A DNA stretch of 64,000 nt from Clavelina lepadiformis (GCF_947623445.1 NC_135242.1:1674001-1738000), one strand, 5' to 3'; shown: positions 8,781 through 19,207, counted from the stretch's first letter. Notes: generated by a model not told the origin, from the sequence alone. Program-made: numbers and translations.

Positions 8781-10422
8781 ATGGAGTGTCATCCAGATAA
8801 AATGTATGTTGATTTTTTATTGAAATCAATCAGTGATCTTATTTTACAAGAATTCAAAGCAATGCGACAAGATATGAAGATAGAATTTGCACAATCGCAA
8901 GTAAACATTGAAGATATAGTTTCAAAGATTCTTGCAGAAACAAAGAAAGCTGAAATCATAAACAGAGCAATACCGATTAAAAAAACGTCACAAGCATTAG
9001 ATGTAGCATCTGATATCGGCATTTGTATTAAAGAAGTTTATTCTTAGAATGCATCAGTTCTTCCTCTTGTTGAAGCTGTCAAAGAAGAACCCTTGTTGTT
9101 GCAGCATTGGGAGTTTTCTGAAAAGGATGATCCAAGTTTGTCCATGTCAAATAAGTTTTCTCATCAATCGGAGATTGAAGTAAATGCCGTAGTTAACGCT
9201 GTTGACCCCCAAACCTGTATTGGAGAAGATCATTCTGAAAAGGCATTAGTGTAACCAAACTTTCTATACCAGGAACCTTACTTCTCGCTTTACAGCTAGT
9301 CAATTAGCTCTGTCTTCTTTATTCACATTTAATGGCATATCTCTTAGGTAAAAACATCCGTCCTTCTGCTATATCACCCAAACGTAACTGAAACACCACT
9401 CTATCTCCGAGCGAAACACCACACCAAAACAAATTCCACGCAATCATAGAATCAGCGTGGGACGCTAAACACAGTACTGATTGGGCCCTTGGGGTAAAGT
9501 CACAAGAGATAGAATAAAAACATGTAGACCCATGAACAAGTAAAACACAGCAGCACGTGAACATGCACAAAGAGACAATACAACGCGGATAAATCGATGT
9601 ACAAAACGTGACAGTGACAATGCGAACAACGTGATGATGCGAATAAAAACGAATAAAACGTGACGGATATAAAAACGGTGTATACAAATACTTCTCGTGA
9701 CATCAGTTTATCCTCAATTTGAAGTTATTGAAGAGGAACCTTTGTTGGTACAAAAATATGAGGTTTCACAGACTGAGATTGATGACCCAAATATATCCAT
9801 GATAAACAAAATTCTTCCTCAATCAGATATAGCAGTAAATTCCACAATCAAAATTGTTAAACCACAAAGCTGTGTTGCAAGAAATTCAGATGAAGAATGC
9901 AGCGATTCTAAGCAGATGTTTCTCAATAAATCTACTGCAATGGAAATAATCAATGCTTGCAAAGATGATGTTCAGTTGCTTGTTGGAAATAACGAAGAAA
10001 AGCATTTTTCTTGCAATTTTTGTGATAGATCATTTAAATGCAAAAGAAACTTGAAAGTTCATTTAAGAACTCACACAGGTGAGCGTCCTTATCAATGCGA
10101 TGTGTGCGATAAGTCATTTACCACTTGCAACCATTTGAAAAATCATATAAGATTTCACACTGGAGAGCGACCTTATAAATGTGATGTTTGCCAGAAGTCA
10201 TTTTTTATTAGCAGCAGTTTAAAATATCATATGAGAATCCACACTGGAGAGCGACCTTATGAATGCAATATGTGCCACAAGTCATTTACCCAAAGCAATA
10301 ATTTGAAAACTTATATGAGAATCCACACCGGAGAGCGACCTTATCAATGCCAGGTTTGTCACAAGTCATTTACCCAAAGCAGCCATTTAAAAGCTTATAT
10401 GAGAATCCACAATGGAGATTGA
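8781..10422 (+). pseudogene. C2H2 ZNF pseudogene (5 fingers) split by an insertion
   Basis: Starts accATGGAG with MECHPDKMYVDFLLKSISD. A TAG at 9045-9047 replaces a codon in the linker; the frame then continues (ASVLPLVEAVKEEPLLLQHW) until an insertion at 9250-9702. The gene resumes as SVYPQFEVIEEEPLLVQ and runs into five fingers (from about 10015). Fingers 4 and 5 have the first zinc-binding histidine changed to tyrosine (LKTYMRIH, LKAYMRIH). The terminal HNGD-stop is shared with 60590-61942, its closest relative. The lesions make a full protein impossible; the C-terminal part (9703-10422) remains open and could only be expressed from another start. Confidence 0.82.
9250..9702. mobile_element. 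solo-LTR-like insertion (candidate)
   Basis: A 453 bp block interrupts the ZNF linker exactly where relatives read GCATCAGTTTATCC. It begins TGTAACC and ends GTGACA (TG...CA, as in LTRs), with near-matching 4-base flanks TTAG/TCAG. It has no long frame of its own. Terminal form and flanks suggest a solo LTR fossil, family unknown; age at least moderate since the flanks already differ. The alternative is another kind of insertion. Confidence 0.42.
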
Positions 10423-10993
10423 CCTTGTTATTGCCAAGTGTGTCAAAATTTCTTTTCGCAAAAGACCAATTTGAAAATTCATGGAACTATTCACATTGGA
10501 AAGCGACCTTGACAATGTTATTTTTTGTTTTTTCACAAATTGTTTACGTTGAATCAATAATTATTAACACATATTAAAACTCAGATTGATAGAATAGAAT
10601 GAATAAATACCAACAAACCAATAGAATAGAATGCTTTCACTTGCATTTAAATGAATCCATTTGTAGTCATTTTACACATACCCACCCTACCTTATGAAAT
10701 AAGAACAAATGCACAATGCAAATTCCCCCAAAAAAAATTCTTTATAAGAGCACTCTACATTTGTAAATGTTTTTTTAACTGCGTTTTGGATGGTTTTTGT
10801 GTTTTTCATGTGGTTTATAAATAATTAATTTATCAATGTCATTCACACCATCAACTGGCAATGGTAAGAAAGTTACATTCATTTGTTCATTCATGTTTTA
10901 AAGACCCAGGGTTAATGCAAGTTTGATTGCATTTTTATCACATTTGTGTGTAATTATTATTTTTTGCTAATAAGTCTCTTAATTTAATTATTA
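10423..10993 (+). other. ZNF 3' remnant, then copy of alpha 5' side
   Basis: To about 10590 decayed finger sequence continues (CQVCQNFF-like, KRP). From about 10620 the sequence parallels 4060-4800, the intergenic stretch before alpha, but shortened. No gene. Confidence 0.55.
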
Positions 10994-11270
10994 CATCAGG
11001 TTCACCATCTATACAATCTCATGTTTGTGATCAAGAAGCTTATAGTGAAAACTCATCAATTTTTGCTCGTTTTGAAAAGATTAAAGAGGAATTTTTGTTA
11101 GATGACGAACAAGAAGGTTTGCAACAGTTTTACTTTAAAAAATCTGAAACATTTCCTAAACATGTAGGTGGCAATTTGTATGAAAACTTTGAAAACAACT
11201 TCTACACTTCTCTGAGTCGTAGTGGGGTATCAAATGTTTCAAGTAATGGTTCTGGAATTGACGATTATGA
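10994..11270 (+). pseudogene. alpha copy B, linker only
   Basis: Matches 5235-5507 of alpha (SGSPSIQ, FARFEKIKEEFLLDDEQEG, KSETFPKHV, LSRSGVS). The N-terminal module is deleted at the left (the join follows AATAAGTCTCTTAATTTAATTATTACA). At about 11267 the sequence jumps to the gamma 5' flank, omitting the equivalent of 5507-6978: the rest of alpha and all of beta. A relic of about 90 codons. It keeps the CAA codon that is TAA in copy A. Confidence 0.75.
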
Positions 11271-11586
11271 CAGTTTCTTAATTATGATGTTCAGTGTTAT
11301 TTATTTTTAAGTTATGGTTAAGAGTTAAGACTGTGCTTTACTCATTTTCTTTTCTTTGCACAAGGTTCAGTTATAAATGTTTCAGAAGTGTTGATAGGCG
11401 TAATTAAGCTCAAGGAATCCTTGTTCTGCAAACAGTAAGTCCATAGAATCTGCTGCAGTGACTAGTTTTGTTTGTTATTCTTGGCAATTTTTGAACAACA
11501 TTCTATTACGATACTTGCTTTTATAGGCATTTTTTTGTAGGCGGAACAGTTTTGTTGTTGATTGAGAGCTCCTAGTGTTTACCGGT
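11271..11586 (+). promoter_or_regulatory. gamma 5' flank, copy B
   Basis: Near-copy of 6980-7294, ending at the gamma ATG at 11587. Retained although the genes before it were deleted, which makes it the likely promoter or 5' UTR of gamma. Confidence 0.5.
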
Positions 11587-12740
11587 ATGGATAATCTCAT
11601 GGAAGTGTTAGTTTTAAACGAACTGGGTTTAATTTCACAGATGGATTCTCTTTCACAAATTAAGGCAGCCATTCAGAGACTGGAATATTAATTTAAAACA
11701 CTCGTCACATTGAATAACACAGGAAGGTTCGTTGAAGTAAAGAAGCAAGCAGCTCGATGCAAAGCAAGACTTCCTGATTCTCGTGAAAATGATGTTGTTG
11801 AAAGAAGTGAGTCTGAACTGGATGGTTCGAGATCATTCATAAATGTGGAATTGTCTGAAGACGAGAACAATTTGCTTTCAGAAACAGAGGATGGTCTGTC
11901 GGACTTGGGATTTCAAAGAAATATGGGTTCGGCTGTGAATGAGTACAATGAACACGACACTTATCCTATATATTTGTCACCAGATGGCAGTGATGGGCAA
12001 AATGAAAACCCTTTGAAGTGTCCGCAATGTGAAAGAACATACAGCAGGCGAGCAACGCTACTGCAACACTTGCAAACCCACAGCAGTTGCTTGCCTTTCC
12101 ACTGCATATACTGCATCTCCTGGTACATAAAGCTTAGAAACCATTTAAATGTACAAATGCTGGTTGTGATAAAGCTTTTAAGAAACGGGGAAAGCTTCAG
12201 GACCACTTACTCAGTCATGGGACAAAGAGAAACTATTCCTGCCATGTCTGTGGCAAATCGTTCAAAATCGCCTCAACGTTGGCTGTTCACATGAAGGCCC
12301 ATCAAGACCTACGGCTGTACCAGTGCCAACAGTGTGGCATGGCCTTTAAATTTAAAGGTAATTTGAAAAGCCACATCAGAATTCCCACTGGAGAGCGACC
12401 ATTTGAATGCACCGTGTGTAAGAAATCCTTCGCTCAGCAAACAACATTACAGATACATATGCGAATCCACACCGGGGAGAAGCCTTACAAGTGCATGGAA
12501 TGCAATCAGGCATTCGCATGTCATACAACTTTACGGAAGCATCGTGAAAAGCACAAGAACGGTCCTAAACCGTTTCTCTGTAGCATCTGTGGAAAGGGCT
12601 TGACCTGCAAACATACGTTAACAGAACACATTCGTCTGCACACGGGAGAAAAACCGTTCAAGTGTGAACAGTGCGGGGAAAGCTTTCGTCAAAAACAAGC
12701 TTTGAAAGATCATCTTAAACGCCATGAAAGCGTTCAATGA
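11587..12740 (+). pseudogene. gamma: 9-finger ZNF gene, broken twice
   Basis: Opens MDNLMEVLVLNELGLISQMD, a short leucine-rich helix related to the family N-terminus. TAA at 11689-11691 interrupts, and the same frame goes on (VEVKKQAARCKAR, then an acidic serine-rich stretch) into finger 1 (LKCPQCERTYSRR). Finger 2 (FHCIYC) is damaged by an indel near 12110-12135; the array resumes one frame over with KPFKCTNAGCDKAF, a C-x4-C finger, and six more fingers to 12740. In the fifth the last histidine is proline (HIRIPTGE). Codon use and finger sequences differ clearly from the main family. Seven fingers sit in one clean frame (12138-12740), so the damage is recent or the C-terminal half is still expressed. 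Confidence 0.75.
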
Positions 12741-13369
12741 GAGATTCTACGTCTAAGCTTGGTGAGTTTGCTTTGTTCAAACAACCTACGTTGGTTACTA
12801 ATCTTTGTAAAGTTTAGTACTTTGTTTGTTTTATAATCAAGTTTTTTTCTAACAGCAGTCCGTGTCATGTTTGCGGTATGAGCGTTTTTCGTGTTTGCAG
12901 ATTCTTTGAAAGAATCTAAACAGCTAAACTCAGTTTAAAAACTTTCGTGTTAGTTTTGATAAATAATACAACCATGCTATTCATCAGCTGTAGCAGTTTT
13001 AAGTGTTTAATAAACCATTTAGCAAAATAACTATCAAAGCCACCCAGGAACTTGCCAATTTGTAGCAAATAAAGTCTGGAGGAGCAACTTATCCGATATT
13101 TTCGTTACCAAATATGGCAGTGACAGAAAACTCGTCTTTAAACTCCACAAAAAAACACTTGGAACAGATTTTTCCTAACCCACGATCTTTTTCTAAATTA
13201 TAGGTAATTTAGTTTTCCCAATGGCACCCAATTTTAAAACAAACGATTTTGTTCAATGAGTTAGCCCTAAAGATTACTGAGAAAATTTTACAATTATTTC
13301 TAAGTAAGTTATCATCTCTTCGATGTTAAAGTTGTAAGGTCCTATCCCGCGCATGTATTTTGATCATTT
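12741..13369. other. intergenic, nothing recognised
   Basis: No supported gene. I looked on the minus strand for the last deiodinase exon (a PERLY-like motif) and for a SECIS stem and found neither. Confidence 0.4.
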
Positions 13370-13902
13370 CTCCATCTAATACCACGCACATCTGCTCTGG
13401 CTTCGTTCTTTATCGTGTCCACCACAAGCGGGAGAGAAAAGTCATCCGAGCTCTGCAAAATTTCAGCCGCCGACAAATGATCTTCAATTGCACGATGCGT
13501 CTTTATTTTAAACCTGCCAAGAAAAATTGTTATTTTTAAATCAATCTCGTGGCGCAATTATTACCAGGAAATTTGTCAAATGAAGGTGACATAAACATCA
13601 AATTTATCACATATGTATTTTAATCAACATTTTGATTATTTTCTGAATGACATAGCTTTTTCACTAACTTATAATAGCTGAGCGGTCAATTGGAAAAGAG
13701 ACATTGAATTGCAGTAACTTGTTCTGTTCGAACAACCAGCCTTCAAGGGCGTGTGTTTCGTCGATGTAGAAGAACCACAAAATCGACCCTGTCCTTGTAC
13801 ATCCGCGAAATCCTGCAAAGTTCGTTGAGGCTTGTGACAAATGGGGGTCAGGAACCAAATATTTCCACTAGAGGTCTCCCGACAAACATGAAATCCAGCA
13901 AA
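13370..13902 (-). pseudogene. iodothyronine deiodinase fragment with selenocysteine TGA
   Basis: Deiodinases remove iodine from thyroid hormones with a selenocysteine encoded by TGA. The minus strand from an acceptor at about 13903 (TTTGTCCCTTTAG) reads SLLDFMFVGRPLVEIFGS, then TGA (13848-13850), then PPFVTSLNEL, matching the catalytic RPLVLNFGSCTUPPF block but lacking the CT before U. One extra base at 13775/13776 shifts the frame before FYIDETHALEGW (family (I/V)YIEEAHASDGW). After an intron with acceptor TTCTTGGCAG (exon from 13513) comes KIKTHRAIEDHLSAAEIL and PLVVDTIKNEA, the conserved HR.LEDR..AA and VVDT blocks. First and last exons are not visible. Identification is firm; the missing CT and frameshift indicate a decayed or misassembled copy. 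Confidence 0.8.
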
Positions 13903-13907
13903 CTAAA

Positions 13908-13976
13908 GGGACAAACACCGCGCCGTCGCCAACAAGGGACAAACACCGCGCCGTCGCCAACAAGGGACAAACACAA
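13908..13976. repeat. 28-bp tandem repeat, about 2.4 copies
   Basis: Unit GGGACAAACACCGCGCCGTC plus GCCAACAA, starting at 13908, 13936 and 13964. It lies in the deiodinase intron just upstream (minus strand) of the catalytic exon. Confidence 0.85.
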
Positions 13977-14508
13977 CTCAACAAGCGACGCAAAATTACA
14001 TTCATTTCAAACTAAACCTAACCTTAACCCTATTTACACTAGGTGTGGCTTCTCCCGCAAACAGCCACAAACAAACGTGGCGTACAGTTGCATTGTTTGC
14101 TGTAGAAACTTGAAATTTGGTGACTTTTCCTAAAAAATGTTCAGCTATCTGTCTATGTTTGTTTTATAAAGTTGGAGTTTGTAATTTTTGAGATATTGTC
14201 ATATTTTCATAATGTTTCTCTCTCTTCGCATCGAAGCGAATCGTTTACTCATTTACGCACCACTAACTCGACTAACTATTCTCTTGCGTTCTCTTCTCTT
14301 GGTCAGCTGGTTTTCCGCACAGCGGGGGCGCTTGTGGAAATACTTAATTTACACTAAATGCACTTTGTTTGTGTTTTAAAATTATGATGTATACAGGAAG
14401 CCAGATGTTTTTGCTACAAACCTGTCAAATTCCGATCGTTTACGACGTATAGTTTTCGAGTAATTAACGATTGAAATTGTGTGAAAATGGCAAAGTTGCG
14501 AGCCCAGT
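13977..14508. other. intergenic, nothing recognised
   Basis: No supported gene or repeat; slightly more GC-rich than the ZNF flanks. A LINE body may once have extended into its right part. Confidence 0.35.
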
Positions 14509-14990
14509 ATGGATAGAGTTAAAGCTATAGTATTTAATCAAGCGCTGTTTGCTTTTGGAACATTAGATTCTGAGCTATGCGCTTTTTGTAAAAATAATGT
14601 TGAAACTGTATTACACATGTTTATTCAATACTCATTTTCGGTATGGTTCTGCGAAAATGTATGTTACTGGATTGCTGTGCGCTTGAAGTAGCCTCACAGC
14701 CTTCAGTATAACAACTTACTACTCGGAATTCCTGAACTGTGAATATCTTTTTGACTTGTTAACTGCTTTTTGCCAGCAGCGCGTTTAATTATTTGTCGCG
14801 CCAAATCTAACCACTGTAAATCATCGATTGAGCTCTTTGAAAATTTGGTGAAGGACACTGAAAAATCCGAGTAGGCCTAATGTTTAGTAAAAAGAAACTA
14901 AGATTTCAATATAGTAAATGGAGGCTTGGCCTGCAATGCTTTTGGTTTGCATTTTTTAAACTGTGCGTTGCCATTTAATTTATACTACTG
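14509..14990 (+). mobile_element. LINE 3' end fragment (RT C-terminal zinc-binding region)
   Basis: Frames spell the C-terminal region of LINE reverse transcriptase ORFs: LFAFGTLDSELCAFCKNN, VETVLHMFIQYS and VWFCEN (the C-x2-C...H...C zinc-binding knuckle), then LLLGIPEL, ARLIICRAKSN, SSIELFENLVKDTEKSE and KKKLRFQYSKW near the end. At least one frameshift separates the blocks, so it is dead. The 5' part is absent, as in most LINE copies. Clade not determined. Confidence 0.72.
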
Positions 14991-15057
14991 TTTATTAATT
15001 GTCTGTTGTTGTGTCGTTAATCATTAAACTAAAAAAGCCTAAAAAGTGACAAACATT

Positions 15058-15425
15058 TTGTAATGAAAAGGGGGTATAATGGTACCTTAGCCTGTAAGGT
15101 TTACCCACTTACACTACAAAGTCTATTTCCTTGTGTATTACTTAACAGTGAACTTTGATAGACTTCAGCAATAATGACACAGGAATGACTACTGTATAAT
15201 CTGATTATATTTGAAGCTTCTTTGAACGAATACATCAAGATAGAACATTATGACAGCAACAGCACAGAGACATGTTGCGGCGTTGAACGTACGACTGAAA
15301 AGGGCTGAATAAATCAAAATGCACGGACAGTAAGAGGGAAGCATCGATTACGTCACGCAGTGTTATGCTTCGCTGATTCGATAGACGAGAATTCTATGTC
15401 GTACACAATTTTATGTTACATTAAT
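15058..15425 (+). repeat. dispersed repeat R, copy 1
   Basis: Runs from TAATGAAAAGG through TTTACCCACTTACACTACAA, TGACACAGGAATGACTACTG, AGCTTCTTTGAACGAATACA and CATCGATTACGTCACG to ACACAATTTTATGTTACA. It recurs inverted at 49870-50215 and more diverged at 41665-41960. No coding potential. It could be a SINE or MITE or the 3' tail of the neighbouring LINE. Confidence 0.75.
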
Positions 15426-15528
15426 TGATATATTTATCACAATTTCAACATTAGTCCGCAACGAAAGCTGCCAGTTATGAGCCGACTCGCAAACTTCCCG
15501 CGCGCATGGCAGTGTGTGTATTTGGTTT

Positions 15529-15590
15529 GGTGTCGTGCTAATGCTAATGCTTGGTTTGGTGTCGTGCTAATGGTGTCGTGCTAATAAGTT
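15529..15590. repeat. GGTTTGGTGTCGTGCTAATG short tandem repeat
   Basis: The 20-base unit occurs twice in full and once in part (GGTGTCGTGCTAATAAG), separated by a GCTAATGCTT spacer. Confidence 0.7.
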
Positions 15591-15599
15591 ATTGTTAGT

Positions 15600-16390
15600 T
15601 ATCAAAACTGGTTTTGGAAAATTTTGTAGCTCTGATAGGCTGCTATAGCCTATGCAGGCCATTTGGTAGATAGCAGGAATAAAAGCTTTCAAAATCACCC
15701 GCTTAAATAATAATATGTAGGTATATTTTTCGCACAAGTTTAATATTTAAAAACACTCGGCTCGGTGCTCGAGCGATAAGTCATCGTTTTCGCGTTTAAG
15801 TCGTGTAAAGACTTTTCCCAGTCTGAGGCTAAAGACTATCATGCCAAAACACCATAAAGTATTCATCGCTGAACTTAAGGAATATGTTACGCTGCAATGG
15901 AAGAATCTCTGTTTTTGTTGAAACATTGTCACGCAAAGGGGTAATCCCTTGTGTATTCCCCTACTGTTCGCTTGTTTAGCTTTTTCAGGTCTCAGCTGAA
16001 GCAAAAACAGAGCCAGGTTTAATTACTGGCAGAGTGGGCATTTTAGATTTAATACGCGTTAAATACTTGCTAGTTACTAATTTGCTGATGCCAGAAACGC
16101 TAGTAAATTCCTCTACACAATAAATAAAAAATATTAAAAATTAGTTGCTAAGTTCTTCTTTTTCAACAATTTGCAAACTAGGCCTACGCTGTGCCACTGG
16201 CCCAGACTGCAGAGTATGGCAAGTGCACACCCAAGATTTGTTTTGCGAAACAAAACACTAGAGGTAATTGGTGTCTCCAAATAAAGGAGACAAAAACTTT
16301 TGCTCCAATTTATTCTTCTAGTGTTTGAAACCGATATCGATGTTTATAATCAAAATAGATAAAAATCAGGAAAAAAATTTTTCCCTGATT
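15600..16390. other. intergenic, nothing recognised
   Basis: No supported gene. An 85-codon minus-strand frame (15747-16004) has no recognisable motif. An inverted pair AAATTTTTTTCC.../AAAAATCAGG near 16360-16390 forms a small hairpin. Confidence 0.35.
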
Positions 16391-16419
16391 TTTTATTTCA
16401 TAAGACCGTAATGCCAAGA

Positions 16420-17183
16420 TTCCCATTACCGTTATGCGATGCATTTTGTCTGTTTTTTTTTTTCCCTTGAATTTTGTAGCAATATGACAAAGTAATGTCT
16501 AGAAGTATTGTGTGTGAGGAAATTTCATCGCATCTTGCTGAAGTATTGTTTAAATTAAAACAAATGTTTAACCAGGTTGAAAACTCAACCAAGCAAGAAA
16601 ATTCGAAAAGTTATTAATCATCATTACATTAAACAATGATATCATAAACAAAATTGTTGAAACGGCGGTTGGAATAGTTTTTACTAGTACAAATACTATG
16701 ATATGATGATCTGGAGTGAAGCTAAAACGTTTCAATCAAATCAATGTTCATTGATAAGTGATTTTCAACATCACATCAAACAGACGTTAACAATTAATTC
16801 GGATATAACTTTTCGAAATGTGTTGCTCTAAGATTTGTACGTGATTTGAGTAATGTGTGGTGTGGGCCAATTTTGGGTTAGTTTAGGTCAAACTGGTGTT
16901 TAATGTCATTTAAAATGATTTTGTGTGTTTTACATGTTGAAATTACGCACAAGTCTTTATAAAAATCCTTTCAAAACAACGGGGAATCTTTTTGATTTTC
17001 CTTTTTGTATGTGAGGGTCACTGCTGTTCTTTACCTTGTAGTAAGGATGTCGTATTTATAAGTTATATTTTTTATTCCAACAGTTTTAGTTACACATTAT
17101 CAGTTTTCCTCTATTAAGAAAATCTTCAAATAGTTTAAGTTCTTTTCAGCAAATAGATTATTAAGTTGTATGATAATCCAGCA
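16420..17183 (+). promoter_or_regulatory. type-2 conserved 5' flank and probable intron 1
   Basis: Recurs at 19420-20215 on + and at about 51450-52010, 54030-54540 and 57640-58250 on -, with part at 31810-32130. Landmarks are GCGATGCATTTTGTC, TTAACCAGGTTGAAAACTCA, AATTAATTCGGATATAACTT, TGTTGCTCTAAGATTT, TACTGCTGTTCTTTAC and finally an acceptor (AGTTCTTTTCAG, about 17150) before the start. Probably promoter plus first intron. Confidence 0.55.
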
Positions 17184-18536
17184 ATGGAGTGTCATCCAGT
17201 TGGTATGCAAGTTGATGTTTTGTTAAAAGCAATCAGTGATATGATTTCACAAGAATTTAAATCAATGCGACAAGATATGAGAAAAGAATTTGTAAAAATG
17301 CAAGAAAACATGGAAGATGTGATTTCAACACGTCTTGCAGATATAAAGAAAACTGAAACCATGAACAATGCAATTCCAGTTGAAGAATCATCACAAACGA
17401 CAGTTGTAAAATCAGATATCAGCCTTAATATTGAGGAAGTTTATTCTGAGAAGGCACCAGTCTTTCCTCTTGTTGAAGTTATCAAAGAAGAACCTTTGCT
17501 GTTGGAAGAATATGTTGGAGTGAATGCCACAGTTGAAATTGTTAAACCGCAAAGCCGTGTTGCAAGAAACATAGATGAAGAATTCAGCGATTCTGTGGAA
17601 ATGAATCTCAATAAATCTACTGCAATTGAAGGAACTAATGCTTGCAAAGTTGATGCTCAGTTGCTTGTTAGAAATAACAAAGAAAAGCATTTTTCCTGCA
17701 ACTTTTGTGATAAATCGTTCAAATGCAAAGGAAACTTGAAAGTTCATCTAAGAACTCACACAGGTGAGCGACCTTATCAATGCGATGTGTGCTACAAGTC
17801 ATTTATCCAGAATGGCAGTTTGCAAGCTCATTTGAGAACTCACTCTGGAGAGAAAACTTATAAATGTGATGTTTGCGACAAGTCATTTTGCAGAAACAAT
17901 TGGAAAACTCATATGAGAACTCATACTGGAGAGCGACCTTATCAATGCCAGCTGTGTGAAAAGTCATTTACTCAAAACGGCAATTTGAAAACTCATATGA
18001 GAATCCACACTGGAGAGCAACCTTATGAATGCAATGTGTGCCACAAGTCATTTACCGGAAGCAGCAGTTTAAAAACTCATATGAGAACTCACACTGAAGA
18101 ACGACCTTTTCAATGCGAAGTGTGTCACAAGTCATTTACCCAAACCAACAATTTAAAACTTCATATGAGAACTCACACTGGAGAGCGACCTTATCTATGC
18201 GAAGTGTGTCACAAGTCATTTACCCAAGCCAACAATTTAAAACTTCATATCAGAACTCACACTGGAGAACGACCTTATGAATGCAATCTGTGCCACAAGT
18301 CATTTTCCGAAAGCAGCAGCTTGAAAAGTCATATGAGAACTCACACTGGAGAGCGACCTTATCGATGCAATATGTGCCACAAGTCATTTTCCGAAAGGAC
18401 CAGTTTGAAAGTTCATAGAAGAACTCACACTGGAGAGCGACCTTATCAATGCCATGTGTGCCACAAGTCCTTCACCCAAAGCACCAGTTTAAAATCTCAT
18501 ATGAGAACTCACAACTTTTCAATGCCAGGTGTGTGA
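17184..18536 (+). CDS. C2H2 zinc-finger protein, 10 fingers
   Basis: Intact 450-residue frame. Start gcaATGG follows the acceptor by about 30 bases. Residues 1-60 are the helical module (MECHPVGMQVDVLLKAISD). The single linker module has VIKEEPLLLEEY, then an in-frame loss of about 24 residues compared with 52720-54006 (the EVSQ..DDP..SML block is missing). Ten fingers from about residue 170; finger 3 (SFCRNNWKTH) is one residue short between the second cysteine and first histidine and may fold poorly. The end (HNFSMPGV) is off-family: a small deletion in a linker shifts the frame and ends the protein, while finger remnants continue beyond. Likely nuclear, sequence-specific DNA binding; target unknown. 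Confidence 0.87.
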   Translation: MECHPVGMQVDVLLKAISDMISQEFKSMRQDMRKEFVKMQENMEDVISTRLADIKKTETMNNAIPVEESSQTTVVKSDISLNIEEVYSEKAPVFPLVEVIKEEPLLLEEYVGVNATVEIVKPQSRVARNIDEEFSDSVEMNLNKSTAIEGTNACKVDAQLLVRNNKEKHFSCNFCDKSFKCKGNLKVHLRTHTGERPYQCDVCYKSFIQNGSLQAHLRTHSGEKTYKCDVCDKSFCRNNWKTHMRTHTGERPYQCQLCEKSFTQNGNLKTHMRIHTGEQPYECNVCHKSFTGSSSLKTHMRTHTEERPFQCEVCHKSFTQTNNLKLHMRTHTGERPYLCEVCHKSFTQANNLKLHIRTHTGERPYECNLCHKSFSESSSLKSHMRTHTGERPYRCNMCHKSFSERTSLKVHRRTHTGERPYQCHVCHKSFTQSTSLKSHMRTHNFSMPGV

Positions 18537-19200
18537 GAAGTCTTTTATCCTAAATAATCATTTAACAGCTCATATGAGAATCCACACTCTAGCGAGACCT
18601 TATCAATGCCAAGTGTGTCAAAAGTAATTTTCACAAAGGAGCAATTTGCGGAATCATGAAACTATTTACACTGGAAAGCGACCTTGACAATGTTTGTTTT
18701 TCGTGAAAAGTCATTTGCGTTGAAACGATAACACTCATATTGGGACAATGTAAATATTTTGAAAATATTTTTGGACAAAAATTAACTTTGTGAAACATTT
18801 ACAAAACATTTTTCCAGATGCTGGATCCATTTTTTGTGTTGTTTTGTTTCAGTCTTATCAATAACTTTGTATGTTTCATGAAACATAAATTTTCCTGAAG
18901 TGTTTATTTTTGACAAATGTGTTGTTTCTTCTCTAAAACTCACACAGTAGAATGACCTCATCAATACATCGTTTGTGAAAAGTCATTTTCCTGAAGCGTT
19001 TATTTCAAAAAGCATATGAGAATCCACATCCGAGAGCATAATTATCCAGGGGTGTGAAAACTCAATTACCCAAACCAGCAATTTGAAAACTCATTTGATA
19101 ACTCACACTGAAGAGCAACCTTATCAATGCCAGGCGTGTCACATGTCATTAACCAGAAGCACCGATTTGCAAGAATATAAGAAAACCTATTACAGCACCA
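18537..19200 (+). pseudogene. decayed finger array downstream of 17184
   Basis: To about 18830 it holds remnants of the fingers lost by the upstream gene, ending in the degenerate terminal finger (GQKLTL..KHLQ). From about 18930 a second remnant reads finger pieces (YQC, HMRIH, CENSITQTSNLKTH, ITHTEEQPYQCQACHMSL) in mixed frames. It runs directly into an N-terminal exon at 19208, the reverse of gene order, which marks a tandem-duplication junction. Confidence 0.7.
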
Positions 19201-19207
19201 TCAAACC

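Noticed and set aside
13753-14133. 126-codon plus-strand frame
   Set aside because: It is antisense to the deiodinase exon and crosses a 28-base tandem repeat; no motif.
15747-16004. 85-codon minus-strand frame
   Set aside because: No recognisable domain, no splice or start context and no second copy.
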